Assembly: GCF_901000735.1 (NCBI RefSeq)
Contig: NC_081544.1
Span: 13,864,630 to 13,928,629, forward strand
Direction of reading: 5' to 3'
Length of the DNA: 64,000 bases
DNA from: Corylus avellana
Taxonomy: Eukaryota; Streptophyta; Magnoliopsida; Fagales; Betulaceae
A model generated the notes under the pieces. It worked only from the letters and a program-made list of their open reading frames with translations. It had not been told where the DNA came from and made no database searches. The first letter of the stretch is position 1. Each line of letters begins with the position of its first letter. Below are positions 45,672 to 57,182 of this stretch, piece by piece. Both the position numbers and the translations under genes were made by a program.

Positions 45672-46120
45672 ATCTCTTGAAAGGAAAGTTCGATTCACAA
45701 AAAAGAATTGACATGGCCTATTGGGTTTTTCAGAAATAGGGCTTTAAAATCATCAAATAGGAAGAAGAAAAACAAGGAGATATATATACCCAAAACTAAC
45801 GTGCCAAAGAATTATAAATTCCATGGAAAATTGGTGGAAGACGGAAATTCATATGAAGACAGAGGTAATACTCGAATGGCATTATAGATACTTTTATTAT
45901 AATCTAATGTCATAATTATAATGCTAAAATTATGTTACAGTAAACTCCAAGATGGAAAGCGCATTATCATAAATCTATTTCAGTAGCTAAATAAAACAAA
46001 CTTTACTGTAGGCAATTGTAATGTACATGACAAGTTATCGAAAATTCAATATCCAAAGAATAGAACTTAAAAACTATTGCTTCAATTCATTACAATGACC
46101 CTAAACCATCAACCCAAAAT
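44799..46120. other. MULE region upstream of the transposase gene
   Basis: No gene seen. A (TG)n run is at about 45639-45670 next to a (TA)n run. This is the likely promoter side of the transposase gene. AATAAACAATTGACAATAAC at about 45145 is a single copy of the unit that is tandem at 46121. Confidence 0.5.
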
Positions 46121-46530
46121 ATTCAATAAACAATTGACAATAACCCCAAAACTAATATTCCCCCCAAACCCGCAATTTTACAAAAAAGCCTAAACCCTAA
46201 AGTAGATGGTTGAAAATTAATTGTAAAATTGGGGCACACCAACAAGAACCCTAAACCCAAAATATTCAATAAACAATTGACAATAACCCCAAAACCAATA
46301 TTCCCCCAAAACCCCAAATTTTACAAAAAACCCTAAACCCTAAAGTAGATGGTCGAAAATTAATTGTAAAATTGGGGCATACCGACAAGAACCCTAAACC
46401 CAAAATATTCAATAAACAATTGACAATAACCCCAAAACCAATATTCCCCCCAAAACCCCCAATTTTACAAAAAATCCTAAAGTAGATGGTTGAAAATTAA
46501 TTGTAAAATTGGGGCATACCTAGATAGAAA
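46121..46530. repeat. three tandem units of about 143 bp
   Basis: Units begin ATTCAATAAACAATTGACAA at about 46121, 46263 and 46407 and include CCCTAAACCCTAAAGTAGAT and TTGTAAAATTGGGGCA. They lie between the transposase promoter region and the right terminal repeat, a position similar to that of subterminal binding sites. Confidence 0.92.
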
Positions 46531-46794
46531 GCAAAATTTATGGGAACAAGTAGTTTGCTGTCCCCTTTCTCCACGCAATAGGACAACGAACAAGGGACCA
46601 CGAACTGGGGGACCACAAACAAGTTCATCGAAACTATCGGCTTGCTATTGTTGTGATGTATCGTGTGGGTGGGGTAAAAAGAAAAGGAGACCACGAACAA
46701 CACAACTGTGGGTACTCACGATTTGCTGCTTGAATAAATGAGGGGACCACGTTTTGGAACTTTCTTCTTCTTCTCGTGCTTTAGTTGTGTAGTG

Positions 46795-47106
46795 TGTGGG
46801 TGTTGGAGTGAAAAGGATGGTGAGTAGTGCATGCGTGCGTGCGTGTGTGGGTGGGGTTCAAAAGGGGAGGGTAATCACATAATAAAGCCATTAGGTTAGA
46901 TTGAGGGCAAAATTGGAAGATAATGGGTTAATAAGTCACGTGAGAAGCACGTGGGGCGAGTTCCATCCATTTAGATGGAAAAATTTAACGGAGGGTTTAA
47001 ATTGAACATTTTTGAAACTTCAGGGGGGTACATTGCCAATTTTTGAACTTTGAAGTCAAAATTGAAAAACTCCTGAAACTTCAAAGGGGTAAACTACATT
47101 TTCCCC
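46795..47106 (-). repeat. MULE right terminal inverted repeat
   Basis: Inverse counterpart of 30294-30600, with AACGGAGGGTTTAAATTGAA, ATTGCCAATTTTTGAAC and AAACTACATTTTCCCC at the end. The inner part has a short (GTGC)n/(GTGT)n patch near 46828-46848. Confidence 0.93.
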
Positions 47107-48865
47107 AAAGAACATTTGACAGTAAGCACGAACTAGAATGTACCCCCGATGTGTCAGGTGGAGATGAAATCCTGACAGAGTTAGAATGGATGGTATTTGT
47201 GGATGAGTGCCCTGGTAAGTCAAAGACCGCTGCTAAAGCACATACAGATGGTAAGAAACAAAAAAAACAAAAAAAAAAATTCTTTAGGTTGCTGTACTGG
47301 AAATATAATTTATTGCGGCACAACCTTGATGTCATGCACATAGAGAAAAATGTGATAGACAACTTACTTGGCACAATACTAGACATTAAAGGGAAAATGA
47401 AGGACAACCTTGAAGCCTGTCAAGACTTGCAAGAAATGGGATTGAGACCTACACTTCATCCGTTCACGGGCGAGGATGGGAAAACCTATATGCCCCTAGC
47501 TTGCCACACAATGTCCAATGAAGATAAAACTAGTTTCCTAAAAGTGCTTCGAAATGTAAGGGTGCCAGACAGATATGCCTCGAACATTTTTTGATGTGTA
47601 CGACTTAAGGAATTGACGATATCGGGTTGGAAGAGTCATGACAGTCACATACTGATACAACAGCTTCTCCCGATTGCATTGCGTGGATCACTACCAAGTA
47701 ACGTGGTTAGACCTGTGGTTGAGATGTCTGCATTCTTCAGGGGCATATGTTCAACGACATTGACATAAGAGGATATGAACCGACTTGAGGCTGACGTCTG
47801 TATTACTCTGTGCAAGATGGAACATGTACTCTCCCCCCCCCCCCCAATTTTTTCACTAACATGGTTCACGTTGTCGTACATCTTGCCCGTGAATGCCGAC
47901 TCGGTGGATCGGTACAGTATAGGTGGATGTTTTTGGAAGAGAGGTAAAATTTCACGTACATCATTATTTTTTGCCCTATATTTATTTAAAAACAAATACT
48001 AAATGCAATGATTGACTGATTTTGATATGTAGGAGCCTTGGGGGGTTCAAATCTAATGTGCATAATAAAGCGGCTTCTAAGGGCTGCATTGCGGAGGGCT
48101 ACATAGCAAATGAGTTGGTGATATTCTGCTCGATATATTTAGATAACGTACCGACATTTCACAATTGGCCGCAAAGAAACCCGGATGGATGTAAAAGGAT
48201 GGGAACACGAGTCAACCTCGACCGACTCACATTGACACAGATTCACCGTTATATTATGTTTAACTCAGACGAGTTCCTTTAATTGTGAAGTATCTGCATG
48301 TACATTCATCTTACACCCTTAGTTGTTAATTATAATTAATGGATTTAATATCAAATTGTAGGATGCACAGGGATACAATTAGGCAAGCATCCAATAGGGG
48401 GCAAACGATGGATGATCAATTGGAAATCCAACATTTTGAGCAATTTTGCTATTGGTATTGTGACTACATAAGACTAATTTCATGTATGCCTAGTAAATTC
48501 CAAAATATTTCCTTCTCATTCTTATTCCCTAACCACACTAACTACACTTCATCATTGTATATGACTCGCAGGTCGATTGTTCGGACGATCGACACAGGAA
48601 GGAAATGAGTGACAAACTAATAATGCATTGTAGAAGGCTGATGATCCCAGCAGTTCAATATAACAAATATGTGGTAAAAGGTAAGTTATTTCACACTATT
48701 GCACATGGTGTGGGAAAGAGGTCTCAGGACAGTGGCATATGCGTGCCAACTGTTGATGGCAAAACATGCTACAAGAAGCTAACCCAAATACTTGAGGTGG
48801 AGTATTACGAGAGGACGAAGTATGTTATGTTCAAGTGTGATTGGGTGGACAATACAAGGGACAGC
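47107..48865 (+). pseudogene. TNP2 transposase, second part, to DUF4218/DUF4216
   Basis: Resumes the reading cut by the MULE with TFDSKHELECTPDVSG, then LLYWKYNLLRHNLDVMHIEK and NVIDNLLGTILDIKGK, the end of the Tnp2 domain. DUF4218 follows with LEADVCITLCKMEH and, in another frame, MVHVVVHLA and GGSVQYRWMF, then after an intron LGGFKSNVHNKAASKGCIAE. The DUF4216 domain starts at KKLTQILEVEYYERTKYVMF and breaks off at KCDWVDNTRD where a solo LTR is inserted. A TGA after RYASNIF, a TAA in TTLT*EDMN and a C run at 47827-47838 with a frame change show decay. Confidence 0.9.
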
Positions 48866-50161
48866 TGATAAGCGTTGAATGTTGCACATTCAAGCCCCTT
48901 AATTTGCATATGTTAATTTCTTAGCATTGTTATTTGTTTGATTTTGTTTTGTTTTCGTGTTTTCAGGTGTTTAATAAAGATACAAGAAAATCATTGATTT
49001 TGGGCTCAAAATGCATTTCAAGTAGTGTAGCATCACTGTAGCAGTACTATAGCGAATTCACTATAGTAGTTACTGTAGCACGTTACTGTAGCTACAATGC
49101 TCTAGAGCTCAGCTACAGTGCGCTTGAGCGCACATGGGCGGCAAAGACAAAAATGAGTCCGAAATTGAGAAGGAAAGTTTTTCTAGGTCTCCCAATCCGA
49201 CTGGGAGACTGAATTACAATTTTTCTGGGATTCTTAGGGCTTCTAGGGTTCTCCTATTCCTTATAAATAGGCCTCTAAGCATTGAGAAAAAGACAGACCG
49301 CTTCCTAGAGCTAGAAATCAAAAAATTGTCTTGGAGATTAGAAGATCATGAGTGGCTAAACCTCTTCGTGGGGTGTTGATGTAACCCTATTCAAGTACAA
49401 TGGTTTGACTGTATTTAATTTCTAGATTTTCAATTTATGCATGTTGATTGTATAACTATGAGAATTGCTACCTTTTGATTCTATTCTTAATTATTAAATG
49501 CAATTGTTCTTAAATTCCACAATCAATATTTGTGAAATTCTTCTCTTGTCTTAGAAAGTATTTTACTTTTATTGATCTCAAATCATTCTTGTTTTCTGTG
49601 ATTATGAGGATGATGGTTATACAATGGGTTTAATTGATATATGATCAATAGGATTTGATAGGCCATGCCTAGGGCAGATGGATTGTACTACATCCTAGTT
49701 TAGTGTAATTTAGGTAGACAGTCTGTGCCAACCGAAGATGGGTTACACTTATTCATTGATTGTATGTATCCTGTTAAAGAATTTGATAATTTATACCTAG
49801 GGAAGATGGGTCGTACCACATCTTAGTGGTTAGGTGGACGATCTGTGCCAACCGAAGATAGATTATGCTTATTCTTTAATAAGGTAGTTTCTTGTTTATT
49901 TATAACATGCATAGAATAAATTTATGGGATTAATTATGATTAACCATTGTTGTGCGGATAGAGGTGAAGTCAATACCCTACACTCTCTCTTATTTTAAAT
50001 CTCTTTTATTTTCATGCACTTTAAGTTTTTTTAAAAATCAAATCAATTCTCTTTTTAATTAAGTTAATTTTAATCTTTCGAATTTTGATAATAAAACCCC
50101 TGCAGTCCTTGAGGTTCGACACTCTCAATATAGCCCTATCCTACGGGATTCGTCCTATTGC
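48866..50161 (+). mobile_element. solo LTR in the DUF4216 coding region, right junction deleted
   Basis: Starts TGATAAGCGTTGAATGTTGC, like the solo LTR at 36806 (TGATAAGTGCCAAATATTGC), and ends GATTCGTCCTATTGC, where the other has GATTCGTGCACTTGCGAG plus 26 more bases. TNP2 coding resumes at EYGQMLVNFKN, and the family segment of about six residues before it is missing. So LTR end and flanking codons were deleted together, and no target duplication can be seen. Inside, two copies of a block with CTGTGCCAACCGAAGAT lie at about 49671-49760 and 49797-49880. Confidence 0.82.
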
Positions 50162-50485
50162 GAGTATGGCCAAATGCTTGTCAACTTCAAAAACCTTGTC
50201 CATAGGGGAGAACTGATTAGTGATGAGCTATATGTGCTAATTTTTCAAGTAGAACAAGTTTTTTACATCGAAGATGAAAGGAACCCAGATTGGGCTTGCA
50301 CTGTAAAGACTAAATCTAGAAATGTGTATGACATTGGTCAGGGTCAAGGGCCTCATGATGATCATGCCACCTACCACGAGAGTGAGCCACTCCTATTAAA
50401 CAGTAATCACCATTACGATCGGCATGATTACTTCAAATACGTCCGACTCGACTTAGCACCAATTGAAGCGTATTTGATTCCATAA
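50162..50485 (+). pseudogene. TNP2 C-terminus (DUF4216 end)
   Basis: Reads EYGQMLVNFKNLVHRGELI and VEQVFYIEDERNPDWACTVK, the typical end of the DUF4216 domain, followed by a low-complexity tail to a TAA after PIEAYLIP. It continues the frame stopped at 48865. Confidence 0.88.
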
Positions 50486-50624
50486 AATTTAAATATTGTA
50501 CATTGATTGGTTTGTTGTTATTTATTTGTACATTGATTGTCAATTGTTCAATATATAATTGAGTGCATATTTCTTCCACCATACAAATAACTAATTGGGT
50601 GCGTGATGTATTTCGCAGGTTGAT

Positions 50625-52010
50625 ATGAATACTCAAGAGAAGACAAGAGCACGGAGGGCACAATCTTTAGAGAGGCAGATTACGGGTGAACATGGGTCGA
50701 GATCGTACGACCTTACTAACAATGAGATGCAAGAAGTTGCTATGCTGATGAGGCAGCAACCAGGGTATCGATTGGTACTTCCAGAGCATGTGGAAGGTTG
50801 GACCCCTGCGAGAAACGATTATATCTTCAACATTGAAGATATTCTCGGCTCTTCAAGTGACGTAGACCCGTCTTTCTATGACCCATCTCGTTCGACAGAC
50901 CTTACCCAACTAGGGTATCGATATGAGCCTACACCTTGCGACTAGGGCGAATCCTCGCGTATGCCATCCCCGCCGATGTCATTGACCCAACTGGGTATAT
51001 TGCTGCACGGCTATTTCGATCGGCCACCACACAGAAGTGCACATGTGGATGATAGTGAGGCACAGGCCGAGGATGACCTAGATGATGGGACAGGTGACGC
51101 GCACGGTTTGCAGTCCGATGACCCTGCTTGACGAGTATTGGGTGTTGACCAGGTTCAGACAATAGGTATGTATGTATGCTAGTATATACGTATATATTTA
51201 TGCATATTCTACATGTAGGAAGTACTTAAATTCAAATAATATCGACAGTCATTTGTATGTTAAACATCAATGCAGATGTTGACGATAAATTTAAAGTATT
51301 GACCGTAACTGACTCGCACAAGTTGTCGGACATCCCCGACGGGAAAAAGATCGTACTAGAGTATAATGGCGTGTGGTAGCCCGTAGGATGAAGCGGAAGA
51401 AAATTTAGATGGATGACGAGCAAGATTGTCAAAAGTGGGGCTTTTGTCAAGATATCCGATGACTGGAAGAAGGTACCAGAAAATACGAAGGAGAATTTAT
51501 AGGGCTCATTGATGGTATGTGTAGATTAGATGTTCTTAATTTATGTTATGTAGCATTTGTATTTCATTTTGTAAAATGATTATCTGATGTTGAAAATATA
51601 ATGTAGGGTCCATAATTTCTCAATTTTTAACTAATGCAAAAGCACTTCTACATCTTGCCTGGGTCAGATATGGCTGCAATAAAAATGGATGTGTTCAAAG
51701 ACATGGGCAAGAGGCTAAAGCTTTGGAGACACAAGTTAAAAGATAAACTCAATATTCAGCACGATGATACTCCTACGACAGTGAGAGCGAGGATGGGGCA
51801 AACCCTTGGAAAGTACAACCCAGTCGAAGTGGAAATATTGTTGGAGAAATGGCATGATCCTGATAATTAAGTAGGTCACGAGTTTAATTTTATTTGTGTA
51901 GTTTCAATAATTGTAATTGTTTGATGGCTCACATATTAATAACGTATATATGTTGTGTACGTAGGACTATGCTCAGCATATGAGAGACATACGAGCATTG
52001 AATAAAACAT
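50625..52010 (+). pseudogene. TNPA-like gene of the second CACTA element
   Basis: Exon-like segments 50625-51130 (MNTQEKTRARRAQSLERQIT, then PPPMSLTQLG after a TAG at 50943), 51275-51500 (HKLSDIPDGKKIVLEYNGVW and FRWMTSKIVKSGAFVKISDD), 51634-51870 (KDMGKRLKLWRHKLKDKLNI) and 51966-52010 (YAQHMRDIRALNKT). The middle ones resemble the plant transposase Ptta/En/Spm family, the DNA-binding partner encoded next to TNP2. Stops after NGVW and in KENL*GSLM break it. The end is cut at 52010 by an LTR. Confidence 0.75.
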
Positions 52011-52339
52011 TGTAAAGGGTTTGATAGATTAGGAGGTATTTTTTAGGTATCCTCTGTATATGGAGGATTGGAGAAGATGATAATCGCTGAAAATACGTTG
52101 AAATAGATACTAAAAAAAGGGAGCTCTTCGAGAGGCTCAATCTCCTAGGTTACGATTCATCAGATAATTCCAAAGCATAAATCTCTTACCCAATGGCTTC
52201 CCCTAATATAGGCTCAATTATGTTAGAATATTCTTACAGAATTGCAGCTTTCTCGCCATACAGCTGGCCTCCCAAAACGCAACATAAACAAGCAAAACGC
52301 AACAATACAAGGAAATGCTAAATGCAAGAAAAAGATACA
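52011..52339 (-). mobile_element. 3' LTR part of a chromovirus, cut by E2
   Basis: Starts TGTAAAGGGTTTGATAG, the inverse of an LTR end CTATCAAACCCTTTACA, directly behind TNPA-like coding DNA. Continuity with the chromovirus internal part at 61304 is shown by the E2 target repeat (ATACA/GTACA). The LTR-internal boundary is not resolved. Confidence 0.6.
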
Positions 52340-53697
52340 TGTTGTTCACAATTACCTACCTAAATTAATAGGCAAATAATTGAATGTTTTACCCGCAAGT
52401 GCACGAGGTCAACATAGTAGTATAGGGTGCAAATACGGGGTCATTCCCACGAGGATTGCCGAATCTTGTCTTAAAATCAATTCTCAAAGTAAAATAAAGC
52501 AAGAGATTGGATTTAAATTGATAATGATGAAAAGGTAGGGCTTTGATATCCACCACTAATTATATTAAGCTAATATATCAGTATGCCAATGTTTTGATCA
52601 TGTTATGTCTATCAACAGTTTGTCAACCTAAGGGCATGGGTGTATATTCCTTAAGCTATAGATTTTCCTAAGCAACGAGTTAGGCATGGGTGTATACTCT
52701 AACTCTTTTCTTTCCTAAAGGATTTAGCATGGTGTATACTAAGTTGTTCTCTAGGAAAGCATACATTATGTGGAAATCGGCAAACACATGAGGCCTAGGG
52801 CATGGGTGTATACTCCCGATTCCCCATGTTTATTAACCCAAAAACCCGGAGTGGATTACTTTTGTTACTTATGTTAAACCCAGGACTCGGTCATCCAAAT
52901 TGATTCAACTAACTAGTCCATACCACATGCACATGTTGATCAGGCACATACATATAAGGAATTCATGAAACTAGGTATTAATCAAGTTAGATATCATAAC
53001 AAGATCATCACAAAGGCGCCAATATTGAATATTAACAAAACATAACTAGGGCTTCAATCTAGCCCTACTAATTAAATTAGTTACACAGAAAGTTGATGTT
53101 AAACATCTTCATAAAATAAAAGAAAAGAAAGGAAAAGAATAAACCCGAAACTTGAACTTGAAGAGCTCCAATTCTTCTCCTTACAAGCATACCTATTCTA
53201 GAGGCTTAAGGATCTATTTATAGGTTTTAGAAGTCCTTGACAAACTAGTAAACCTAGGAATTTCGTGGGGTTTCAAAATCTACTACAATTGGGAGTTGGA
53301 AAACCCTAATATGGAAATATTAGCATTCTAGCCGCCATTTGATATGTCCTTTGCGCACGGGTGCGATCGATCCCAACCCGTGTGCGCTCGATCGCAGGTC
53401 TGCGATCGAGCCTCTTCTATTATGCGCTCGAGCGCTCGTGGCCTGCTTCATGCTTTGTCTTCTCTGGTACTGCGCTCGATCGCAGGGAACCTATGATCGA
53501 TTTCAGTGTCAGGGGCTCCCATTTTTTCCATCTTCTCTCTTTGAGCCCAAATCTTCCAGATTTACTTCATTTTCTTCCAAAAGCCTGCAAAAGTATTTAA
53601 AACACAAAAAGGAATTAAAATGGCCTAATTAACTAAAACCAAATGATTAAAACATGTAAGTTAAGGGCTGAAAATATGAATATTTTAGCACTTAACA
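52340..53697 (-). repeat. E2 3' LTR
   Basis: Homologous to the E1 LTRs over its whole length; contains four GCATGGGTGTATACT-type words (52636-52810), a TATA box on the minus strand near 53215 and the GCGCTCGATCGCA palindrome cluster (53357-53500). Confidence 0.93.
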
Positions 53698-53710
53698 CAC
53701 CCCCAAACTT
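53698..53710 (-). other. E2 polypurine tract
   Basis: Minus strand CAAGTTTGGGGGTG directly before the LTR start TGTTAAG. Confidence 0.85.
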
Positions 53711-55199
53711 GCATATTGCTAGTCCCTTAGCAATACAAAACTAACAGCAAAAGTGAAAAGCAGAGAACAAAAAGATAAATCCATCTTTCGTGGGATGTAC
53801 GATTGCATTTAGTATATGCAACACGCCTTTTAATCCTCTTGGAATTCCCTAGAGGACGAGTGAAGTCTCGTGAGGGTTTTCCAGAAATGTTACCCACAAA
53901 CATTATGCACAGTTCATGTTATCCCAGAAATTAAAGTATCACTTCAAGATTATGATTTTCATTCATAAGCAAGCTTAAAAAGATGAACTCCATCTTCACA
54001 ATGAATTGTAACCTCAAAGTGTAATTACTTACAAAGGACATACTAAATCATCACAAGTTTGAAATTTGTGTACAGTGAATTAGTACAAAATTATGAAGCT
54101 TCCAAATCTTTCCAACTGTAATGTCTCCATCTCTCAAAATTCATTGAAATTCCTATTAGAATAAACAACCATGGCATATTTCTTTTTCTCTTTTTTTTTT
54201 TTTGGGTCCCGTTGTGCAATGCTTGGTTCCTTTAAGCTTTCTAATTGACCCTTGTAGCAAGTGTTAAGTCAATGACTCCCAAACTAGATGGTTTTAGGGC
54301 ATTAGGTGTAGAGACACCCCTAAGGACCTACTAACTCGAGTCAAAAAGGCTACAGAACCAAACTAACCATGACATTGATCAAATAAACATTTTTCACCTT
54401 TTGACGTGAACACTCAATGCTTTGAGGCAAGAGGTCCAGTTACTCAGTGAAAAGCCATCAATGATCATTTATTTCACTTCTTTTTTTTTTTCAACATACA
54501 TGCCACAGTGTCATCTAATAAGTCATCAAATTTCATCCAAGATGCAGAAACACACATATCAGACCTCATGTCATACTTCACAAATTATGTGCTAATGTTC
54601 TTGTGTGATCAGATCAAACATGTGATTTTTCAACTGTACTCAACAAGTAACCAAACTAACAGATTCGCTCATCAGATCATGTGTTCAAAATTTTAAGCTC
54701 ATTGATGAATTCAAGCCACAATTCTTTCAGATTAACTTAAAATTTTAGGGAAAACATGAACATGCATAATTTTTTTTTTTTTTTTTTTTTCAAATAAACA
54801 AACAACACACAAAACAAATAATATGAAATCGGGACAAAGTGTGTGTAAACAACATGTGTGCCCATACCCCCAAACTTAAATGACACATTGTCTCCAATGT
54901 GTCTAAGTAAAGGAAAGAGTGTACCTGGGAGATGGTCGACATGATCTTGGAAAGCAGGGCTCATAGCACACCCCCGAACTTGAAGTGAAGCACACTTGTC
55001 CCTACAAAATACGAAAACACACAAACAAGTAAAAAGAAACAAAACTAAAGATAAAAAAAATAAATAAAAAAAAAAAAAAACTTAAAACACATTTAAACAA
55101 AACAAAAGAAAAGGATAAACTATGGGGTGCCTCCCATGAGCACTAAGTTTTACGTCTTCAGCCAGACGGTGGTCCCTGCTCAGTACTGTCCAGAAGTAG
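53711..55199. other. E2 non-coding 3' region
   Basis: Alignable with 35416-36805 of E1. At 55127 it shows the unoccupied target (GTGCCTCCCATGAGC) of the solo LTR found in E1. No gene is seen. Confidence 0.7.
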
Positions 55200-56305
55200 A
55201 TGCTCCAGATGGTGATGGTAAACGGTTAAGTATGGACCGCATCAATTCTTCGAAGGCAGCTAATCGTTGATCCATTAGTGCTTTATCTTCCCGAGCTTCC
55301 CTTATTTGATCAGCCAATTCTCTTCGAAGACCCGCCATCTCTTCACTAAGGGAACAATACTGTGCTGCTCAAAAAATGATCGGGGCCTCCTCCTCCTCTG
55401 CTGTTGCTGCTGGCTCAGCTGCCGGTTCATCTTCGGCCATTGGCTCGGCCTCACTCTCTTCTTCACCAGCTGCAGATGCTGGGGGTACCCGGGGCATATG
55501 GGAGCAGCTCTTGTTCCATTGAAGAATGCCAAATATTGGGGTAATAGTGACTGGCTAGTCAGCTGCGGTGCCCTTGATGCCCTTTTTCCAAAGAATATAC
55601 GTGATTAGGTATGGGAAGGCAACCTCCATGAGTAAGTGGACTCCGCTCCTCCAATGTGTACTCCATTCCAGAATTTATGAATTTGGTTTCAAATAATGTC
55701 GGGAATGGAGTACCAGGCATCCTTGTGGAAGGTGTAGAGGGTCTGGAGAAATTGATCACGCCTCTGAGTTTTGTGTCCCAATGGGAAAGCATTGCGGTGC
55801 AGGATTGAGTCCACAAACCAAAGCCTTTGAGGTAACTTGGATCGGCTGCAGGCATTAGGGTGGGCATCGGCATATTTCCTTTGGCACATGTCCTCAATGA
55901 TCTCCGCCACATAGTATCGGGGCAGTTGCTCAGCAAGATGTGCGGTTTCTGGAGGATGCTCATCATTGCATTGAAGAGCAGCGGCAATGTCGTCCCGTGT
56001 CACATCAACAACTTGGCCTTGCACCTTGGAAGAGAGAGCAGCCGGCTTGTCGCAATCATAAGATAAGCGGGCATAGAACTCGACCACTAGCTTTCAGTAG
56101 GCAGTGGAGGTGACCGGTTTGAACAGCTCTTGAGGCCCCTTCGCTTGAACTCGGCGACCGGCTATTAAGTCACCTCAAGATTTTGGAAGTCTTCGCGAAC
56201 GGCGAAGGTGGTCTCAAATAGTAGCTCATGCTCTTCAAAAGTGGGTGGGGAAGAAATAGCCTGGGCCTTAGACCCTCGGGAGGATGAAGCACGGGTTCTT
56301 GGCAT
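55200..56305 (-). pseudogene. putative plant transposon protein (Transposase_32 type) in E2
   Basis: The ATG at 56305 opens MPRTRASSSRGSKAQAISS, and the conserved part reads VEFYARLSYDCDKPAALSSK, VDVTRDDIAAALQCNDE, RYYVAEIIEDMCQRKYAD and LPQRLWFVDSILHRNAFPLG. This text is characteristic of a plant-only family often annotated as putative plant transposon protein; its biochemical role is unknown. Stops (LEVT*, STAY*KLV, DII*NQ) and a frameshift disable it. It lies downstream of gag-protease, in the place where other Ty3/gypsy elements of this branch have an extra env-like or accessory ORF. Confidence 0.78.
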
Positions 56306-57182
56306 TTTGTGCTTGATTGGGGACTTTTGTCAAACACCTTGTGTGCGCTAGAGATGGTCAACTTTGCAATACAAGGCAACACCGCTCAAAACCCCCGCAA
56401 AAGAAGAAATCCCAACCACAAAAGGCAATGTGGGTGGATGAACACCCACAATTGCAAAAAGAAGGAAAAAAAAAATTGAGATTGAGGGTTAATTGGAGTT
56501 GGGTTGTTGATGGGAAGGTGTGCGTGAGATGTGATGAGGGTGGTTGAAGTGGTGGAAAATGGTGGAGGTGTGGTAGTAGTGGAGGTGGCCGGAGTTGGGT
56601 GCTTGGAGAACTTGTATGGCGCCGTGAGAGTGTGGGGGAGAATAGGGGAAAAGTGACCTAAAATAGGTCACGTGCCTTTCTGTCCGAGTGCGCTCGATCG
56701 CACACATGGTGCGCTCGATCTCATTCTGCCAGGGGTGTGCGTGTGTGGGTGATGTGCGCTCGATCACACCCAAGGTGCGTTCGATTGCACTAACAGAAAG
56801 TTTAAGGCCATCATTCGGTTACTACGCTCGATTGCATACTTGTTACGATCGATCGTAGTAACAGAATGTCAAAAATAAATTTTTTTTTTTTGAATGCATA
56901 ATGTACAATAATGAAAAAGAAACACACAGGAGAAGTGAGATACATATAAAGTAAAGAAATTGATATGAAGAAAAACAAGAGGAAAAAAGTGTACCGCCTT
57001 CAGTGGTCTCAGTACCACTGTTTTGAGTAGATGCCCTTGAGCTCCTGGATTGCTCAACCGCTTCTACTGGTGACTGTAATGTCTCTAGTGTGGAGAGCTG
57101 CACTTGAGCTCTACAGAATGTGGCTCAAGTGCCCTTGGTGGTGCAGGAATAGGACCTTCTTGATAGGTTGACAATTTCAATT
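56306..57182. other. E2 spacer with palindrome cluster
   Basis: Non-coding. Five or more words of the type GTGCGCTCGATCGCAC, GTGCGTTCGATTGCAC and TTACGATCGATCGTAG lie at 56690-56865. A T run at 56880-56890 follows. Confidence 0.75.

Larger units (their letters stand above)
30294..47106 (-). mobile_element. 16.8-kb Mutator-like element (MULE) inside TNP2
   Basis: AAAGAACAT occurs at 30285-30293 and 47107-47115, a 9-bp target duplication as expected for MULEs. Ends read GGAAAAAATGTAG on the left and, inverted, GGGGAAAATGTAG on the right; similarity continues for about 300 bases. Taking away the element and one repeat brings the TNP2 reading WRRNK and TFDSKHELE into one frame, an independent check of both junctions. 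The element carries a MURA-type transposase gene on the minus strand and a GRF zinc-finger gene on the plus strand. A 7.7-kb retrotransposon (E1) lies in the transposase gene, so the MULE alone was about 9 kb. Confidence 0.95.
29014..52010 (+). mobile_element. second CACTA element, decayed and split by later insertions
   Basis: Coding segments of one CACTA element occur in order on the plus strand: TNP2 first part (29014-30293), TNP2 second part (47107-48865), the end of its DUF4216 region (50162-50485) and a TNPA-like gene (about 50625-52010). A MULE (30294-47106) and a solo LTR (48866-50161) separate them, and a chromovirus LTR at 52011 ends the series. Neither CACTA terminus was found. It is a distinct lineage from the element at 11410: sequence and codon changes are spread throughout. 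Confidence 0.85.

Noticed and set aside
50929..51162. His/Pro-rich minus-strand frame
   Set aside because: Antisense of the TNPA-like coding segment, whose plus-strand reading fits the neighbouring exons.
55302..55608. Frame with Leu/Cys run or Gln/Arg run (QQQQQRRRR) as a regulatory protein
   Set aside because: Low-complexity end of the Transposase_32-type ORF and its antisense; no domain.
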